From Sphingomonadales bacterium (GTDB lineage: Bacteria > Pseudomonadota > Alphaproteobacteria > Sphingomonadales > Kordiimonadaceae): 64,000 nucleotides of DNA. The stretch is taken from positions 1-64,000 of the forward strand of contig JAALKD010000013.1 of NCBI GenBank assembly GCA_011088215.1, written 5' to 3'. Below the pieces are notes generated by a model that saw only the letters and a program-made list of their open reading frames with translations, was not told the DNA's origin and made no database searches. This document shows positions 45,752 to 56,612 of the stretch, in pieces (positions within the stretch are counted from its first letter, which is position 1; the number at the start of each line of letters is the position of its first letter). The position numbers and the translations under genes are program-made.

Positions 45752-46620
45752 ATGTCGCAGCTGATGATCGGATTAAGGGTGCTGAAGCGCCAGGGCCTAT
45801 ACGGCCTGATGGCCGTGTTTTTGACGAAGATTTTGGCGTGGATCGAGGCCAGTGGGACCTGGAAACTCGCGGATCGTTGGTGATGCCCCTGGTGATCAAC
45901 GAGCGCGCAGCCGCGTCGCTCGGATTTGTGTCCGCCGGTGATGCCGTTGGCGAGCAGATACAGTTCACAGTGTCATCAGAAGACGACCGAGTGGCCCAAA
46001 TTGTTGGAGTGGTGGAAAACATCCACTTTAAGTCGCTGAAAAATGCCATTCAGCCGATGATCTATTACCCTGACCCTGCAGTGTTTAACGTGGTGATGGT
46101 GCGAATAGACCCCAATCAGCGGGAAACCGCTTTGCAGTCGATCGAGCAAGGTTGGAACAAAATTATGCCGAACCAGCCCATAAGCAGCGATTTTCTCGCT
46201 GCGGCGCTTGCCGAGCAATATGACCGTGAAGCGCAGGAGTTGAAAACAGTTAGTGTTTTGGCGGGCCTGGGCATTCTTATTGCCATATTTGGTCAATACG
46301 GCCTAGCGGCATATAGCGCGCAGTCGCGTCGCCGCGAAATTAGCATCCGAAAGGTACTGGGTGCACGGGTACGCGATATCCTGCAGCTGTTCATGTGGCA
46401 ATTCTCCAAACCGGTTTTTCTGGCGATGATTGTGGCTTGGCCCGTTGCGTTTTTGGCCATGACGATGTGGCTGGAAAACTTTGTATACCGGGTGACACCA
46501 AATCCGCTTTGGTTTGTTCTTGCGGGTGTTTTTGCCCTGACGGTTGCCTTGCTAACTGTGGCCGGTCACGCGCTTAGAGCGGCGCGTACAGCACCAGTTG
46601 AGGCGCTTAGGTATGAATAA
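45752..46620 (+). pseudogene. FtsX/MacB-type permease 3, C-terminal remnant
   Basis: A good ribosome site (AGGAGT) and ATG at 45752 lead into a wrong frame that stops after about 43 codons. The neighbouring frame encodes the last part of a permease: the end of the second periplasmic domain (from ADDRIKGAEAP), then three TMs with SRRREISIRKVLGARVRD, WQFSKPV and an ALRYE end. The first module and most of the second periplasmic domain (over 500 residues) are gone. This is a deletion that fused a gene start to its 3' end. The ORF track lists only 45838-46620. Confidence 0.85.
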
Positions 46621-46653
46621 AAACAATAAAAAAACCGACACCGGGAGTAGTTG

Positions 46654-49140
46654 ATGTTTCAGAATTATGTCCAGGTAGCGATCAGAAACCTGATCAATAA
46701 TAAACTATACGGCGCCATCAATATTATTGGACTGGCGGTTGGGCTTGCCGCTTGCATTATGATTGCTCTCTTTGTCCAGTATGAGTTTTCATACGATAAA
46801 CAATGGGCCAAATCGGACAGCCTTTACCGTTTGCACACAACTTTCAACCTGCCTGGTCGCGAACCAATGAAGACAACACGCTCACCTGGTCCCGCTAAAG
46901 CCGCGTTTGACAGGTATTTCGTCAACGAAGTAGTGGCGTCTGCGCGTATTCGCAGCCTTAATCCGGTCATTCGGTACAAGGGCCAGGTTGCCAGTGAGCA
47001 GATTCACTGGACGGACCCCGAAACGGCTGAATTGTTCGATCTTAAAATTGTAGCAGGTAATTTTGCTGAGGCGCTCGGCGACAACGCAAGTCTTGCGGTC
47101 GACCAGTCTTTTGCTACCCGGTATTTCGGCGCGGAAAACCCAATTGGCAAGGTTGTAACGCTTAATCAGTATGAGATTGAACGTGATTATAAAATCACAG
47201 CTGTTTTTGAAGACCTCCCGGACAATACCATTCTGGATATTCAGGCGTTTGTGCGGATCGATGAAGCTGATTTCGAAAACCAGAGCTGGGAGTTTGCCCA
47301 GTGGTATAGCACCAATGCCTATTTGTTCTATGAGCTGAAAGAGGGCGTAAATGTTGCGGATATTGATGCCCGCATGCCCAATTTTCTAGATAATTCGCTT
47401 GAGATTGATCCAGACGCTGGCGCTTTTTCCAAAGCGTCTGATTTCATGGAATTATACTCTCAGGCTCTCACCGACATCCAGTTGAACCCGCAGGGCCGCA
47501 ATGGGTCTGAGATGAAGCCAACCGGCAGCATGACCAATGTGATCATCTTTGTCGCGATTGCAGGGCTTATCCTGATGATTGCCTGTATCAATTTCATGAA
47601 TTTGGCGACAGCGAAATCAACCCAGCGCGCCCGCGAAGTGGCACTCAGGAAAGTGCTTGGTGCGCACCGCGGCCAATTGATTGCTCAGTTTATGGGCGAA
47701 TCTATCCTGTTGGCACTGATTGGCCTGTGCCTAGGCATCGTTCTTGTGGAATTGATGATCACCCCGTTTGGTGATTTTATCGGCAAAGCGCTGACGATTG
47801 ATTATACCGATGGTCTGACCATGGGTATTTTGGTGGGACTGGTCGCTTTTGTGGGCATGATCGGCGGTGTATATCCAGCGCTTGTACTTTCAGGTTTTTT
47901 ACCAGCGCATGTCTTGAAGGCGAACAAGTCAGCCGAAACGAGCGGTTCTGCGGCACTTCGTAATATTTTGGTGATTGCCCAATTCTCAATTTCGATTGGC
48001 TTGATTATCGCTACAAGTGCCGTATACGGTCAGCGGCTTTATGCAACATCTAAGGACCCTGGTTTTGAAAAAGAAAATATTCTCGTCGTGCATAATCTGG
48101 GTCGCACCGACATGCAGGGCAAAGGTGAAATTCTCCGTCAACGCTTGGCGCAAATCCCGGGTGTTACAAAAACAAGCCTGGCGGCTGATACACCCGCAAA
48201 TGGCAATGAAAGCAATAGCAATGTTACCAAAGAAGGCGATGACCCAAGCCTGACCATGCTCATTGGCCGGCAGTCAATCGATTACGACTTCTTTGACCTT
48301 TACGATGTTGATGTCATTGCTGGCCGTGTCTACAGCCGCGACCGTGAAACAGACGGCATACCATCAGCTGAGGGCGTGCCAGAGGAGCAACTGTTAAGCG
48401 GTACACTCGTGATCAACGAAGCTGCCGTACGCCGCCTTGGTTACGCGTCTGCTGCTGAAGCTGTCGGCCAGCGCTTGATGATGGGAGTGTCGCAAGGCAG
48501 AGAAGCAGCGATGGAAATCATCGGTGTGATTCGCGATATGCAGTTCCAGTCTTTGCGCCGGCCTATGCGCGCTGAAATGTACCAGCTACGGCCTGCCGAT
48601 GTGCGTAACTTGTCGGTAAAATTTGAGGGGGATGCGGCACCAATACTGGCACAGATTGAAGCGATCTGGTCTGAAATGGCACCGACGGTGCCATATCGTC
48701 ATACCTTTATTGATGACCGTTTGAAGGAAGAATTCGCGCAGGAAGAGCAGCAGTCTGTATTGCTGGCTGTGTTCGCAAGCCTTGCAATATTGATTGCCTG
48801 TCTTGGCCTGTACGGTCTGGCCTCTTTCACAGCGGAGCGCCGCACCAAAGAAATTGGCATTCGAAAAGTGATGGGCGCGTCCGTGATTGATATCGTGCGC
48901 CTGTTGATCTGGCAATTCTCCAAACCTGTTTTGATAGCAAATATAATTGCTTGGCCGGTCGTGGTTTACGGCCTGATGACTTGGCTGGAGACATTTCCTT
49001 ACCGGATAGAAATATGGTGGCTGGGTATATTCTGTGTGGCTTCGGGCATCATTGCCTTGTCGATTGCCTGGGCCACCGTCGGCGGCAACGCCGCCAAAGT
49101 TGCACGAACAAACCCGATAAAAGCACTCAGGTATGAATAA
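46654..49140 (+). CDS. FtsX/MacB-type double-module permease 4
   Basis: 828 residues, eight predicted TMs. The N-terminus NYVQVAIRNLINNKLYGAINIIGLAVG and the TFNLPGREPM segment after TM1 define the PGR-type subgroup shared with permeases 2, 5 and 8. Module 1 has NFMNLATAKSTQRAREVALRK; module 2 has ERRTKEIGIRKVMGAS and WQFSKPVLIANIIAWP. The track begins at a TTG; ATG 46654 directly follows, with GGGAG upstream. It is most similar by eye to permease 5 (both carry the ADAPASGNESNS-like stretch, here ADTPANGNESNS), suggesting a recent duplication. Confidence 0.93.
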   Translation: MFQNYVQVAIRNLINNKLYGAINIIGLAVGLAACIMIALFVQYEFSYDKQWAKSDSLYRLHTTFNLPGREPMKTTRSPGPAKAAFDRYFVNEVVASARIRSLNPVIRYKGQVASEQIHWTDPETAELFDLKIVAGNFAEALGDNASLAVDQSFATRYFGAENPIGKVVTLNQYEIERDYKITAVFEDLPDNTILDIQAFVRIDEADFENQSWEFAQWYSTNAYLFYELKEGVNVADIDARMPNFLDNSLEIDPDAGAFSKASDFMELYSQALTDIQLNPQGRNGSEMKPTGSMTNVIIFVAIAGLILMIACINFMNLATAKSTQRAREVALRKVLGAHRGQLIAQFMGESILLALIGLCLGIVLVELMITPFGDFIGKALTIDYTDGLTMGILVGLVAFVGMIGGVYPALVLSGFLPAHVLKANKSAETSGSAALRNILVIAQFSISIGLIIATSAVYGQRLYATSKDPGFEKENILVVHNLGRTDMQGKGEILRQRLAQIPGVTKTSLAADTPANGNESNSNVTKEGDDPSLTMLIGRQSIDYDFFDLYDVDVIAGRVYSRDRETDGIPSAEGVPEEQLLSGTLVINEAAVRRLGYASAAEAVGQRLMMGVSQGREAAMEIIGVIRDMQFQSLRRPMRAEMYQLRPADVRNLSVKFEGDAAPILAQIEAIWSEMAPTVPYRHTFIDDRLKEEFAQEEQQSVLLAVFASLAILIACLGLYGLASFTAERRTKEIGIRKVMGASVIDIVRLLIWQFSKPVLIANIIAWPVVVYGLMTWLETFPYRIEIWWLGIFCVASGIIALSIAWATVGGNAAKVARTNPIKALRYE

Positions 49141-49167
49141 GAAAAATTGTGACCGCAGGAGCTCGTG

Positions 49168-51660
49168 ATGTTTCAAAATTACTTTCAGGCGATGTTTCGG
49201 AATATTATGGCCAACAAGGTATATGGCTTCATTAATATTGTTGGCCTTGCCATTGGGTTGACAGCTTGCATTTTGATTATGCTTTTTGTCCGCGACGAGC
49301 TTTCTTTTGACCGCTTTTGGGCAAAGTCTGACGGTATTTACCGCCTGCATACCACCTTCAACGTGCCGGGGCGTCAACCCTTTGTTACGGCCAGTGCACA
49401 AGGTCCCACGAAAGAAGCTCTGAAAGGCTATTTCCCTGAGGAAATAGCGCACACCACTCGTTTTGCTCAGATGCAGCCTGTGGTTAAATATCAGGACAAG
49501 GTTTTTTATGAGCGAGTCCATTGGACCGACCCTGACACAGTTAAAGTGTTTGACTTTGATGTTGTTGAAGGTGACCTGGCTGCAGCCCTCAGCGACAACA
49601 GCAGCATCGCGCTAAATCAGACTTTCGCACAAAAATATTTCGGCGATGAAGTGGCGGTTGGCAAGGTTTTGACCATGACCACCTTCGGCGTGGTGCGGGA
49701 CTATCAGGTTGCTGCGGTGTTCCGTGACCTGCCCCACAACACTGTACTTTCCTTTCAAGCGCTGACTATGATTGACGAGCAAGACTTTACTCATCAGCCG
49801 GCCATATTTTCCGAATGGTTTTCGTTAAACAATTGGGTCTATTTCACCTTGAAGCCCGGCGTGGACATTTCAAGAATTCAGGCTCAACTCGGCAGCTTTG
49901 CTGACGCTGTAATTATTGCACCCGGCGCCTTTGACGACGACACCAAACCGTCGGACTTTGTTACTTATAGCGCGATGCCGTTAACCGAGCTTCAACTCAA
50001 CAGCCCGGGTGGTCGTGAAATGAAGCCGGTAGGTAACGCCGGGATCGTGGCGACATTCACCGCCATTGCCGGGCTTGTCTTGTTGATTGCCTGCATCAAT
50101 TTTACCAATCTGGCCACAGCCAGATCGACTCAGCGCGCCCGCGAGGTTGCGCTCAGGAAAGTACTCGGCGCAAAACGCAAGCAATTGATCCTGCAGTTTA
50201 TCAGCGAGTCGCTTTTGCTTGCGACAGTTGGGCTGTTGTTGGCCATCGTTTTTGTTGAATTGCTGTTGCCCTTTTACGAGCAATTTCTGGATCGCAACTT
50301 AACCTTTAATTATACGGGCACATTTGGCCTGACCATGTTTGCTGGGCTGATAGGGCTTGTCGGGTTGATCGCAGGTTTTTACCCTGCGCTTGTGTTGTCC
50401 GGTTTTCGACCTGCGCGGGTATTGAAAGCCAATCGGTCAACTGAAACAAAAGGCTCGTCCCGGTTGCGTAGCGGACTGGTTATCCTTCAGTTTTCTATTT
50501 CCATAGCTCTTATAATTGCCACTGGTGTTGTCTTTGGCCAGATGGTCTATGCCAACTCAAAAGATCCAGGGTTTAATAAAGAAAACCTGTTGATAGTGCG
50601 CAATGTGTCGCGTGAAGGCATTGTAGGCAAGCAGCAAACTTTGAAGGATGAAATTCTACGACTTCCCGGCGTTGTATCAGCGACCTATGTCGCCGATGCA
50701 CCCGCCAGCGGCAATGAAAGTAATTCATCTGTTCGTATCCCCAGTAACCCCGAAGCGGGTGATATTTTAATCGGCCGCCAGTTGGTCGATGAAGATTTTT
50801 TCCCGAGCTACCAAATTCCCATTGTTGCCGGCCGAAACTACAACCGTGATTTTGCCCAGGACGGCATGCCAGATTTTTCAAATGCTGAGCCTGGCCAAAC
50901 GCTTAACGGTACTTTGATCGTCAATCAGGCAGCGCTTAAAAGTCTTGGCTTTGGTGCCGCGGAAGAAGCGGTTGGGCAGATTGTTCAGGTTCAAACCGGT
51001 AGCGCCGGTTCAGATGCCATTTTTGCCAACCTGGAAATTATCGGCGTGTCGGCGAATACGCATTTTAAATCGCTTCGGCAGCTGGTACGGCCTGAAATGT
51101 ATTATTTTGTCAAAGATGGTTTCAGGAATTTAACGGTTCGTTATTCCGGTGACCCTACCGCTCTTTTGGCACAAATCGGGACCACGTGGCGCACCCTTGC
51201 AGCAGATGTTCCTTTCAGTCACTCGTTCGTCGACGAAGCCATGGCACAGCAATATCTGCAGGAACAAAATCTGGCGACCATGTTGGGTACTTTTGCTTCG
51301 CTTGCGGTGTTGGTTGCCTGTATGGGCCTATACGGGCTTGCATCTTTTACCGCTGAGCGTCGCACGCGAGAAATTGGTATTCGCAAAGTTATGGGCGCGC
51401 GAGTGATGGACATTGTCCGCCTATTGGTCTGGCAATTTTCGAAACCGGTTTTGGTAGCCAACCTCATCGCCTGGCCAGTGGCCGCATGGGGCATGATGAT
51501 GTGGCTGGAAAGTTTCCCTTACCGGCTGGATAGCTGGGTGTTGGCACCCTTATGCATGATCGCTGGGGCAATCGCGCTTGCCATTGCATGGGCAACTGTT
51601 GGCGGTAACGCCGCGCGTGTGGCCCGAGCCAACCCTATCAACGCCCTTCGTTACGAATAA
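49168..51660 (+). CDS. FtsX/MacB-type double-module permease 5
   Basis: 830 residues with the full two-module layout: TM1 (NIVGLAIGLTACILIMLFV), TFNVPGRQPF, first FtsX core NFTNLATARSTQRAREVALRK, second core ERRTREIGIRKVMGARVMD, end NPINALRYE. Close paralogue of permease 4. ATG 49168 is preferred over the GTG one codon earlier; a GCAGGAG site lies upstream. Its stop is 10 bp before the GTG start of permease 6, so the two are probably translated together. Confidence 0.93.
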   Translation: MFQNYFQAMFRNIMANKVYGFINIVGLAIGLTACILIMLFVRDELSFDRFWAKSDGIYRLHTTFNVPGRQPFVTASAQGPTKEALKGYFPEEIAHTTRFAQMQPVVKYQDKVFYERVHWTDPDTVKVFDFDVVEGDLAAALSDNSSIALNQTFAQKYFGDEVAVGKVLTMTTFGVVRDYQVAAVFRDLPHNTVLSFQALTMIDEQDFTHQPAIFSEWFSLNNWVYFTLKPGVDISRIQAQLGSFADAVIIAPGAFDDDTKPSDFVTYSAMPLTELQLNSPGGREMKPVGNAGIVATFTAIAGLVLLIACINFTNLATARSTQRAREVALRKVLGAKRKQLILQFISESLLLATVGLLLAIVFVELLLPFYEQFLDRNLTFNYTGTFGLTMFAGLIGLVGLIAGFYPALVLSGFRPARVLKANRSTETKGSSRLRSGLVILQFSISIALIIATGVVFGQMVYANSKDPGFNKENLLIVRNVSREGIVGKQQTLKDEILRLPGVVSATYVADAPASGNESNSSVRIPSNPEAGDILIGRQLVDEDFFPSYQIPIVAGRNYNRDFAQDGMPDFSNAEPGQTLNGTLIVNQAALKSLGFGAAEEAVGQIVQVQTGSAGSDAIFANLEIIGVSANTHFKSLRQLVRPEMYYFVKDGFRNLTVRYSGDPTALLAQIGTTWRTLAADVPFSHSFVDEAMAQQYLQEQNLATMLGTFASLAVLVACMGLYGLASFTAERRTREIGIRKVMGARVMDIVRLLVWQFSKPVLVANLIAWPVAAWGMMMWLESFPYRLDSWVLAPLCMIAGAIALAIAWATVGGNAARVARANPINALRYE

Positions 51661-51670
51661 GGAAACAGCC

Positions 51671-54100
51671 GTGTTTGCAAATTATTTGAAAACCGCGCTG
51701 CGTAACATTATGCGGCAAAAGTTGTTTTCCTTTATCAATATTGTCGGGTTGGCCATCGGGCTTGCCGCTTTCATTCTCATTGTGCTTTTTGTCCGTGATG
51801 AAATGTCCTGGGATCAGCACTGGGACCGCGCTGACGACATTTACCGGTTAGAAACAACATTGCAGTATCCGAGAGGATCAGATCGTTTCAGCCCATCTGC
51901 AGCGGCACCGCTCAAGGAAATTCTCCTTGATACAATTCAGGAAGTTGAAGCTGTAACACGCTTTGTCGATGTGAATGTAACAGTACGCCACGGTGCTGAT
52001 GTTAATGCCCAAATTATGCTTTTCGTTGACAATAATTTTATTGAGTTTTTTGACTTCCCGTTTATGGAAGGCAGTAGGGAAACCGCTTTTGCGACCATCA
52101 ATAGTATTGTTATCAGCCAATCAACGGCGCAGCGTTATTTCGGTGAGAATACGGCACTGGGGCGCATTATTTCGGCAAGATTGGGCGGCGAATTCCGTGA
52201 CTTCACTGTTGGTGGCGTGATCGAGAATCCACGCAGTGATACGCATTTGCGCCATGATTTTCTGGTGCCGATGAACCGAGAGTATTTTGCAAATGCTCGC
52301 TGGTTTACGGAAGACTGGCGGTTTTTGGTTCACGACACCTATATTCGCTTTGCCCCCGAAACAAATATAAGTGCAATGAGAGCAGCACTACCTGCTGTTG
52401 TCTCACAGCATAAGCCAACCATATTCAGCAACGGACAAGAAGACAGGCGCAACGTGATGCTACATCTGGTGCCTATTCAGGATACCCATCTTCATTCGCA
52501 TATTGCAGCTGCGGATCCGGATGTGTTGTTTGGGTTTTTAGCCGTCGCATTTCTTATTTTGATGATTGCAGTTGCTAATTTTCTCAATCTGTCAATGGCG
52601 CGCACAGCATACCGGGCAAGGGAGGTTGCATTACGCAAAGTTGTTGGTGCTCGACGTGCGCAAATTATCCAGCAGTTTTTAGGTGAGTCCGTTATTCTTG
52701 TATTTGTATCAATGTTGATCGCATTGGTGCTAGTTGAAGTGAGTTTGCCTTACTATAATGAATTCCTTTCAGCCTTTGTGACTCTTGACTTTATTAATCA
52801 AACCAGTGTTTTGATGGGTTTATTACTGCTGTGTATAAGTATTGGTTTGGCAGCTGGAAGCTTTCAAGCATTTTATTTTGCAGTCCTGAAACCGCGCGAT
52901 GTTCTGTATAGCAATACAGCGGCAGATAATGGCACCAGTATGCTTCGAACAGGCTTGGTCGTTGCCCAGTTCGCGATTTCTATCGCTTTGATGACATTTG
53001 CTTTCTTTGTAACACAGCAAACCAAGTATGCCCGCACATTGGATATTGGATTTAATGCCGAAGAGGTCATCATTGTGGGCGGGACCAATAATGACCGATC
53101 CGAGATATTCAAAACCAGATTACTTGAAAGCCCGCATATTACCGCCGTCGGACGTTCTTCGGATGTACCAACTGAGGGCAGTGAAGATCGTGTTTCAATC
53201 ATACGAGCATTGGATGGTGAAGCGTTAACCATGGATGGCTTAACGATTGGGCCAGACTTCTTCAATGCCTATGAAATACCATTGCTTGCGGGAAGGTACT
53301 TAACACAAAACGAGGCAGACGCAGCACGCTTGCGTGAGGATGACGGTGATTATAAACCTGCAATCAATATTGTTGTTAACGCCAGTGGTGCCGAGTTACT
53401 AGGATACTCCGTACCAGACGCAGCTATCAATCAAACAATAACAACCGATTTATATGCAAATTGGCGTGTGGATGCCACAATTGTGGGTGTCGTTGACGAT
53501 TTCCACTTCGATAGTGCGCGTGCTGTTATTCGCCCGGGCCTTTATTATGTATTTGAACCGCGTCAATCTGTGATGAGCGTTCGTGCCGAGACTGGAGCGC
53601 GGGCAGAAGCCATTGAGGAGATTGAAGAAATATGGCGGGAGATATATCCGGAGAATTTCCTCTATTATCGCACCATGCTGGAAATGGTTGAGCAGCAATA
53701 CCAGAACGACGAACAATTGGCTGTAATGGTTTCTGCCTTCACCTTACTGGCAGTAGTCATTTCTTGTCTTGGTTTGTACGGCCTTGCGTCTTTCACCGTA
53801 GAGCGCCGCACCAGAGAAATCGGATTGCGGAAAATTTTAGGTGCGTCCGTGAAGGATGTTATTGGCTTGCTGCTGTGGCAATTTGCAAAGCCGATATTGG
53901 TCGCCAACCTGATTGCATGGCCGGTCGCATTTTATTTCATCAGCGATTGGCTAAACAGCTTTGCCTATAGGATTGATCTGGACCCAGCACCCTTTGTTTT
54001 AACTGGCGGTTTGGCATTGATCATTGGCTGGTTGACGGTGGCAGGCCATGCATTTTTGGTGGCACGGGCAAATCCGATCAATGCGCTTCGATACGAATGA
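51671..54100 (+). CDS. FtsX/MacB-type double-module permease 6
   Basis: 809 residues. The ORF track opens at 51578 inside permease 5; the real start is GTG 51671, with AAGGAAAC upstream and the family N-terminus FANYLKTALRNIMRQKLF. It lacks the PGR motif (LQYPRGSDRF instead). Module 1 has NFLNLSMARTAYRAREVALRK; module 2 has ERRTREIGLRKILGAS and WQFAKPILVANLIAWP. The different first periplasmic domain suggests a different ligand or partner surface. Confidence 0.92.
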   Translation: MFANYLKTALRNIMRQKLFSFINIVGLAIGLAAFILIVLFVRDEMSWDQHWDRADDIYRLETTLQYPRGSDRFSPSAAAPLKEILLDTIQEVEAVTRFVDVNVTVRHGADVNAQIMLFVDNNFIEFFDFPFMEGSRETAFATINSIVISQSTAQRYFGENTALGRIISARLGGEFRDFTVGGVIENPRSDTHLRHDFLVPMNREYFANARWFTEDWRFLVHDTYIRFAPETNISAMRAALPAVVSQHKPTIFSNGQEDRRNVMLHLVPIQDTHLHSHIAAADPDVLFGFLAVAFLILMIAVANFLNLSMARTAYRAREVALRKVVGARRAQIIQQFLGESVILVFVSMLIALVLVEVSLPYYNEFLSAFVTLDFINQTSVLMGLLLLCISIGLAAGSFQAFYFAVLKPRDVLYSNTAADNGTSMLRTGLVVAQFAISIALMTFAFFVTQQTKYARTLDIGFNAEEVIIVGGTNNDRSEIFKTRLLESPHITAVGRSSDVPTEGSEDRVSIIRALDGEALTMDGLTIGPDFFNAYEIPLLAGRYLTQNEADAARLREDDGDYKPAINIVVNASGAELLGYSVPDAAINQTITTDLYANWRVDATIVGVVDDFHFDSARAVIRPGLYYVFEPRQSVMSVRAETGARAEAIEEIEEIWREIYPENFLYYRTMLEMVEQQYQNDEQLAVMVSAFTLLAVVISCLGLYGLASFTVERRTREIGLRKILGASVKDVIGLLLWQFAKPILVANLIAWPVAFYFISDWLNSFAYRIDLDPAPFVLTGGLALIIGWLTVAGHAFLVARANPINALRYE

Positions 54101-54122
54101 TGACAGCTTTAGGAGAGACCGC

Positions 54123-56543
54123 TTGTTCCAGACTTACATAAGTATCGCACTTAGAAACCTGATAAAAAACAGGTTCTATAATGCCGTCAATATTGGCGGC
54201 CTAGCAGTGGGTCTGGCTGCGTGCATTATGATTCTGTTGTTTGTCGATCACGAACTTTCATACGATCAATGGATTCCGGAGCACAACCGAACTGTTCGAG
54301 CCGAGACTATTACCCGGTTTGAAGGGGCGCCAGAGGGTGATTCCGAAAGTATCCAGCCAGTCGTTGGCCCGTTAATCGCGGAACAATTAAGCGACATCGA
54401 ACTAACTGTTCGCCTGAACGGAAATACCATTGCGCTGTCGACCGGTCTTGCCGCCTTTGAGCAGAGAGTCACCTTAACAGACCCTGATATTTTTGAGATG
54501 TTTGGTATCAAGCTTATTGAAGGTAGCGCCGATACCGCTCTTGATGACCCAGAGAGCATTGTGCTTAGTCGGAAAGATGCGGTCAGGATTTTTGGCCCGG
54601 GTTCGGTGGTTGGCAAAACTGTGAAAGTGGATGGCCAGCATACAATGAAAGTTACCGGTGTCATGCCCGACTGGCCGGTATTGTCAGACCTCACAATAGA
54701 GGCTCTTGTGCCTTTTTCGTCGCCAATTATCGATGACCAGCCATGGCTGCGGGAAAATTGGGGATCGTTTTCCGGTGTTACCTATATGCGTCTGGCCAAA
54801 GGTGTTGACCAAATAAATTTTACCGAACAATTCAATGAAATAGCCCAAAGAATAGCGCCTGACTGGGCCTACAAATCCAAAATTGAGCGCGGTCTTCCAC
54901 CAACATTCACGTATCATTTCACACCGGTTGTCGACGCTCATTTGAAATCCGATAGCGAACTTGGCTCTCGCGGTAGTATAGAGGCATTGTGGTCGGCCGC
55001 CATTGTCGCAGTGCTGATTTTGGCGATTGCAGTTATGAATGTTACCAACCGTGGTACCATGCTGGCGTTAAAGCGGGTCCGCGAAGTTACCATTCGTAAG
55101 GCGCTCGGTGCTAAAGCCAAACATCTGGTTGCTCAAATTCTAATAGAAGCGATTGTACTTTCCCTGATCGCAATGCTGGCAGGTATTGTGATGGTGGAGC
55201 TGTTGCTGCCGATATTTGGTACAATGATGGATCGCCCGCTTTCGAGCGCACCACTATATAAAATTACTGTTGCTGGGCCATTGCTGATCTTCGCCGTTGT
55301 CATCGGTTCGATTAGTGGTCTCTATCCAGCCTTGGTTGCAGCACGTTTCCGGCCAATTGACCATCTGAACGGAGTGTCACCGACGGTGGGGATTCGCTTT
55401 AGAAACTTCCTGATGATTGCACAGTTCGCAGCCACTATCGGGCTTCTGGTTACCTGTTTTGTTGTTTTTCAACAGGCTAATTATGCCCAAAGTCGCAATC
55501 CGGGGTTTAATAGTGCGCAATTGGTACAAATTAGCGGCATAAGCCGCCCGGCGGTATTGGACCAAGAACAGTCCTTCAGAGAGCGTCTAGCCCGCATTCC
55601 TGGAGTTGAGGCGGTAGCCGCAAGCCACGTGGCGCCAGGCCATGACTATAATAATTTCAATTCAGGTTCCGTGGAGGGCGGCCCAACCGTAAACATACGC
55701 CGAATTTCCGTCTCAGAAGATTTTTTTGAAACCATGAAAATTCAGGCAATTGCCGGCAGAGTGTTTTCTTCTGACAGAGTCGGTGACCGCGAGGTTAGAG
55801 ATGACAACGGCAGTATTGCACCGATCATTCTCAATCACACGGCGGTCAGGCAACTTGGGCTGGAAAACCCCGAAAGCGCCATTGGTCGGGTTGTTCAGTT
55901 GAGTGCTGGCAATCAACGAACTATTGTCGGCGTGACTAATGATTTGTTTTTGGGATCGGTCAGAAATGATGTGGCGCCCAGCTATTTCTGGATCGATCCA
56001 CGGGATTTCCGTCATATCATTATGCGGGTTTCTCCGCTTAATATGGCGGCCACCCTCGCAGAAATTGATCAGGCCTGGCGCCAGCAGTTCCCCGACATAC
56101 CGGTTCAGCGCCAGTTTTTGGACGAAGCGTTTGCTTCATATTATGATACCGAACGCCGCCGCGGCTGGCTGTTGTTTGGCAGTGCCATTGTAATGATTGT
56201 AATTGCAACTGTGGGGCTGTTCGCTCTGTCTGCATTGACAACCGAACGCCGTGCCCGCGAGATTGTTATTCGTAAGGTGCTGGGTGCGCGCACCTCAAAT
56301 ATTGTCAATTTGCTATTGTGGCAGTTTTCCACCCCAATCCTTGTGGCAAACATCATAGCCTGGCCAATTGCCTGGTATGTTTTGCACAGTTGGCTTGAAG
56401 CCTTCGTCGATCGGGTTGCCTTGTCCCCATTACCATTCCTGGGTGCAGGGTTGCTGGTTTTGGGGATTGCAGGGGTCACAATAATTGGTCAGTCAATCGT
56501 TTTGGCGCTGTCCAACCCCGCACGAATTTTACGCTACGAATAA
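54123..56543 (+). CDS. FtsX/MacB-type double-module permease 7
   Basis: 806 residues. The start is TTG 54123, preceded by AGGAGA at good spacing and giving the family N-terminus FQTYISIALRNLIKNRFYNAVNIGG; the track start at 54048 lies inside permease 6. It has the most divergent cores of the intact copies: NVTNRGTMLALKRVREVTIRK in module 1 and ERRAREIVIRKVLGART in module 2, ending NPARILRYE rather than NALRYE. No PGR motif. A specialised or early-diverging member. Confidence 0.91.
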   Translation: MFQTYISIALRNLIKNRFYNAVNIGGLAVGLAACIMILLFVDHELSYDQWIPEHNRTVRAETITRFEGAPEGDSESIQPVVGPLIAEQLSDIELTVRLNGNTIALSTGLAAFEQRVTLTDPDIFEMFGIKLIEGSADTALDDPESIVLSRKDAVRIFGPGSVVGKTVKVDGQHTMKVTGVMPDWPVLSDLTIEALVPFSSPIIDDQPWLRENWGSFSGVTYMRLAKGVDQINFTEQFNEIAQRIAPDWAYKSKIERGLPPTFTYHFTPVVDAHLKSDSELGSRGSIEALWSAAIVAVLILAIAVMNVTNRGTMLALKRVREVTIRKALGAKAKHLVAQILIEAIVLSLIAMLAGIVMVELLLPIFGTMMDRPLSSAPLYKITVAGPLLIFAVVIGSISGLYPALVAARFRPIDHLNGVSPTVGIRFRNFLMIAQFAATIGLLVTCFVVFQQANYAQSRNPGFNSAQLVQISGISRPAVLDQEQSFRERLARIPGVEAVAASHVAPGHDYNNFNSGSVEGGPTVNIRRISVSEDFFETMKIQAIAGRVFSSDRVGDREVRDDNGSIAPIILNHTAVRQLGLENPESAIGRVVQLSAGNQRTIVGVTNDLFLGSVRNDVAPSYFWIDPRDFRHIIMRVSPLNMAATLAEIDQAWRQQFPDIPVQRQFLDEAFASYYDTERRRGWLLFGSAIVMIVIATVGLFALSALTTERRAREIVIRKVLGARTSNIVNLLLWQFSTPILVANIIAWPIAWYVLHSWLEAFVDRVALSPLPFLGAGLLVLGIAGVTIIGQSIVLALSNPARILRYE

Positions 56544-56612
56544 AAAATGAATAATACCCAAAAAGGGGCCAATGCCACCAAAGCAGAAAACGGCAAGAGA
56601 GGATGACAGATC

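Noticed and set aside
48586-49521. 311-residue minus-strand ORF across permeases 4 and 5
   Set aside because: It is antisense to two intact permeases and crosses their boundary; similar shadows occur at 56748-57500 and 37401-38144.
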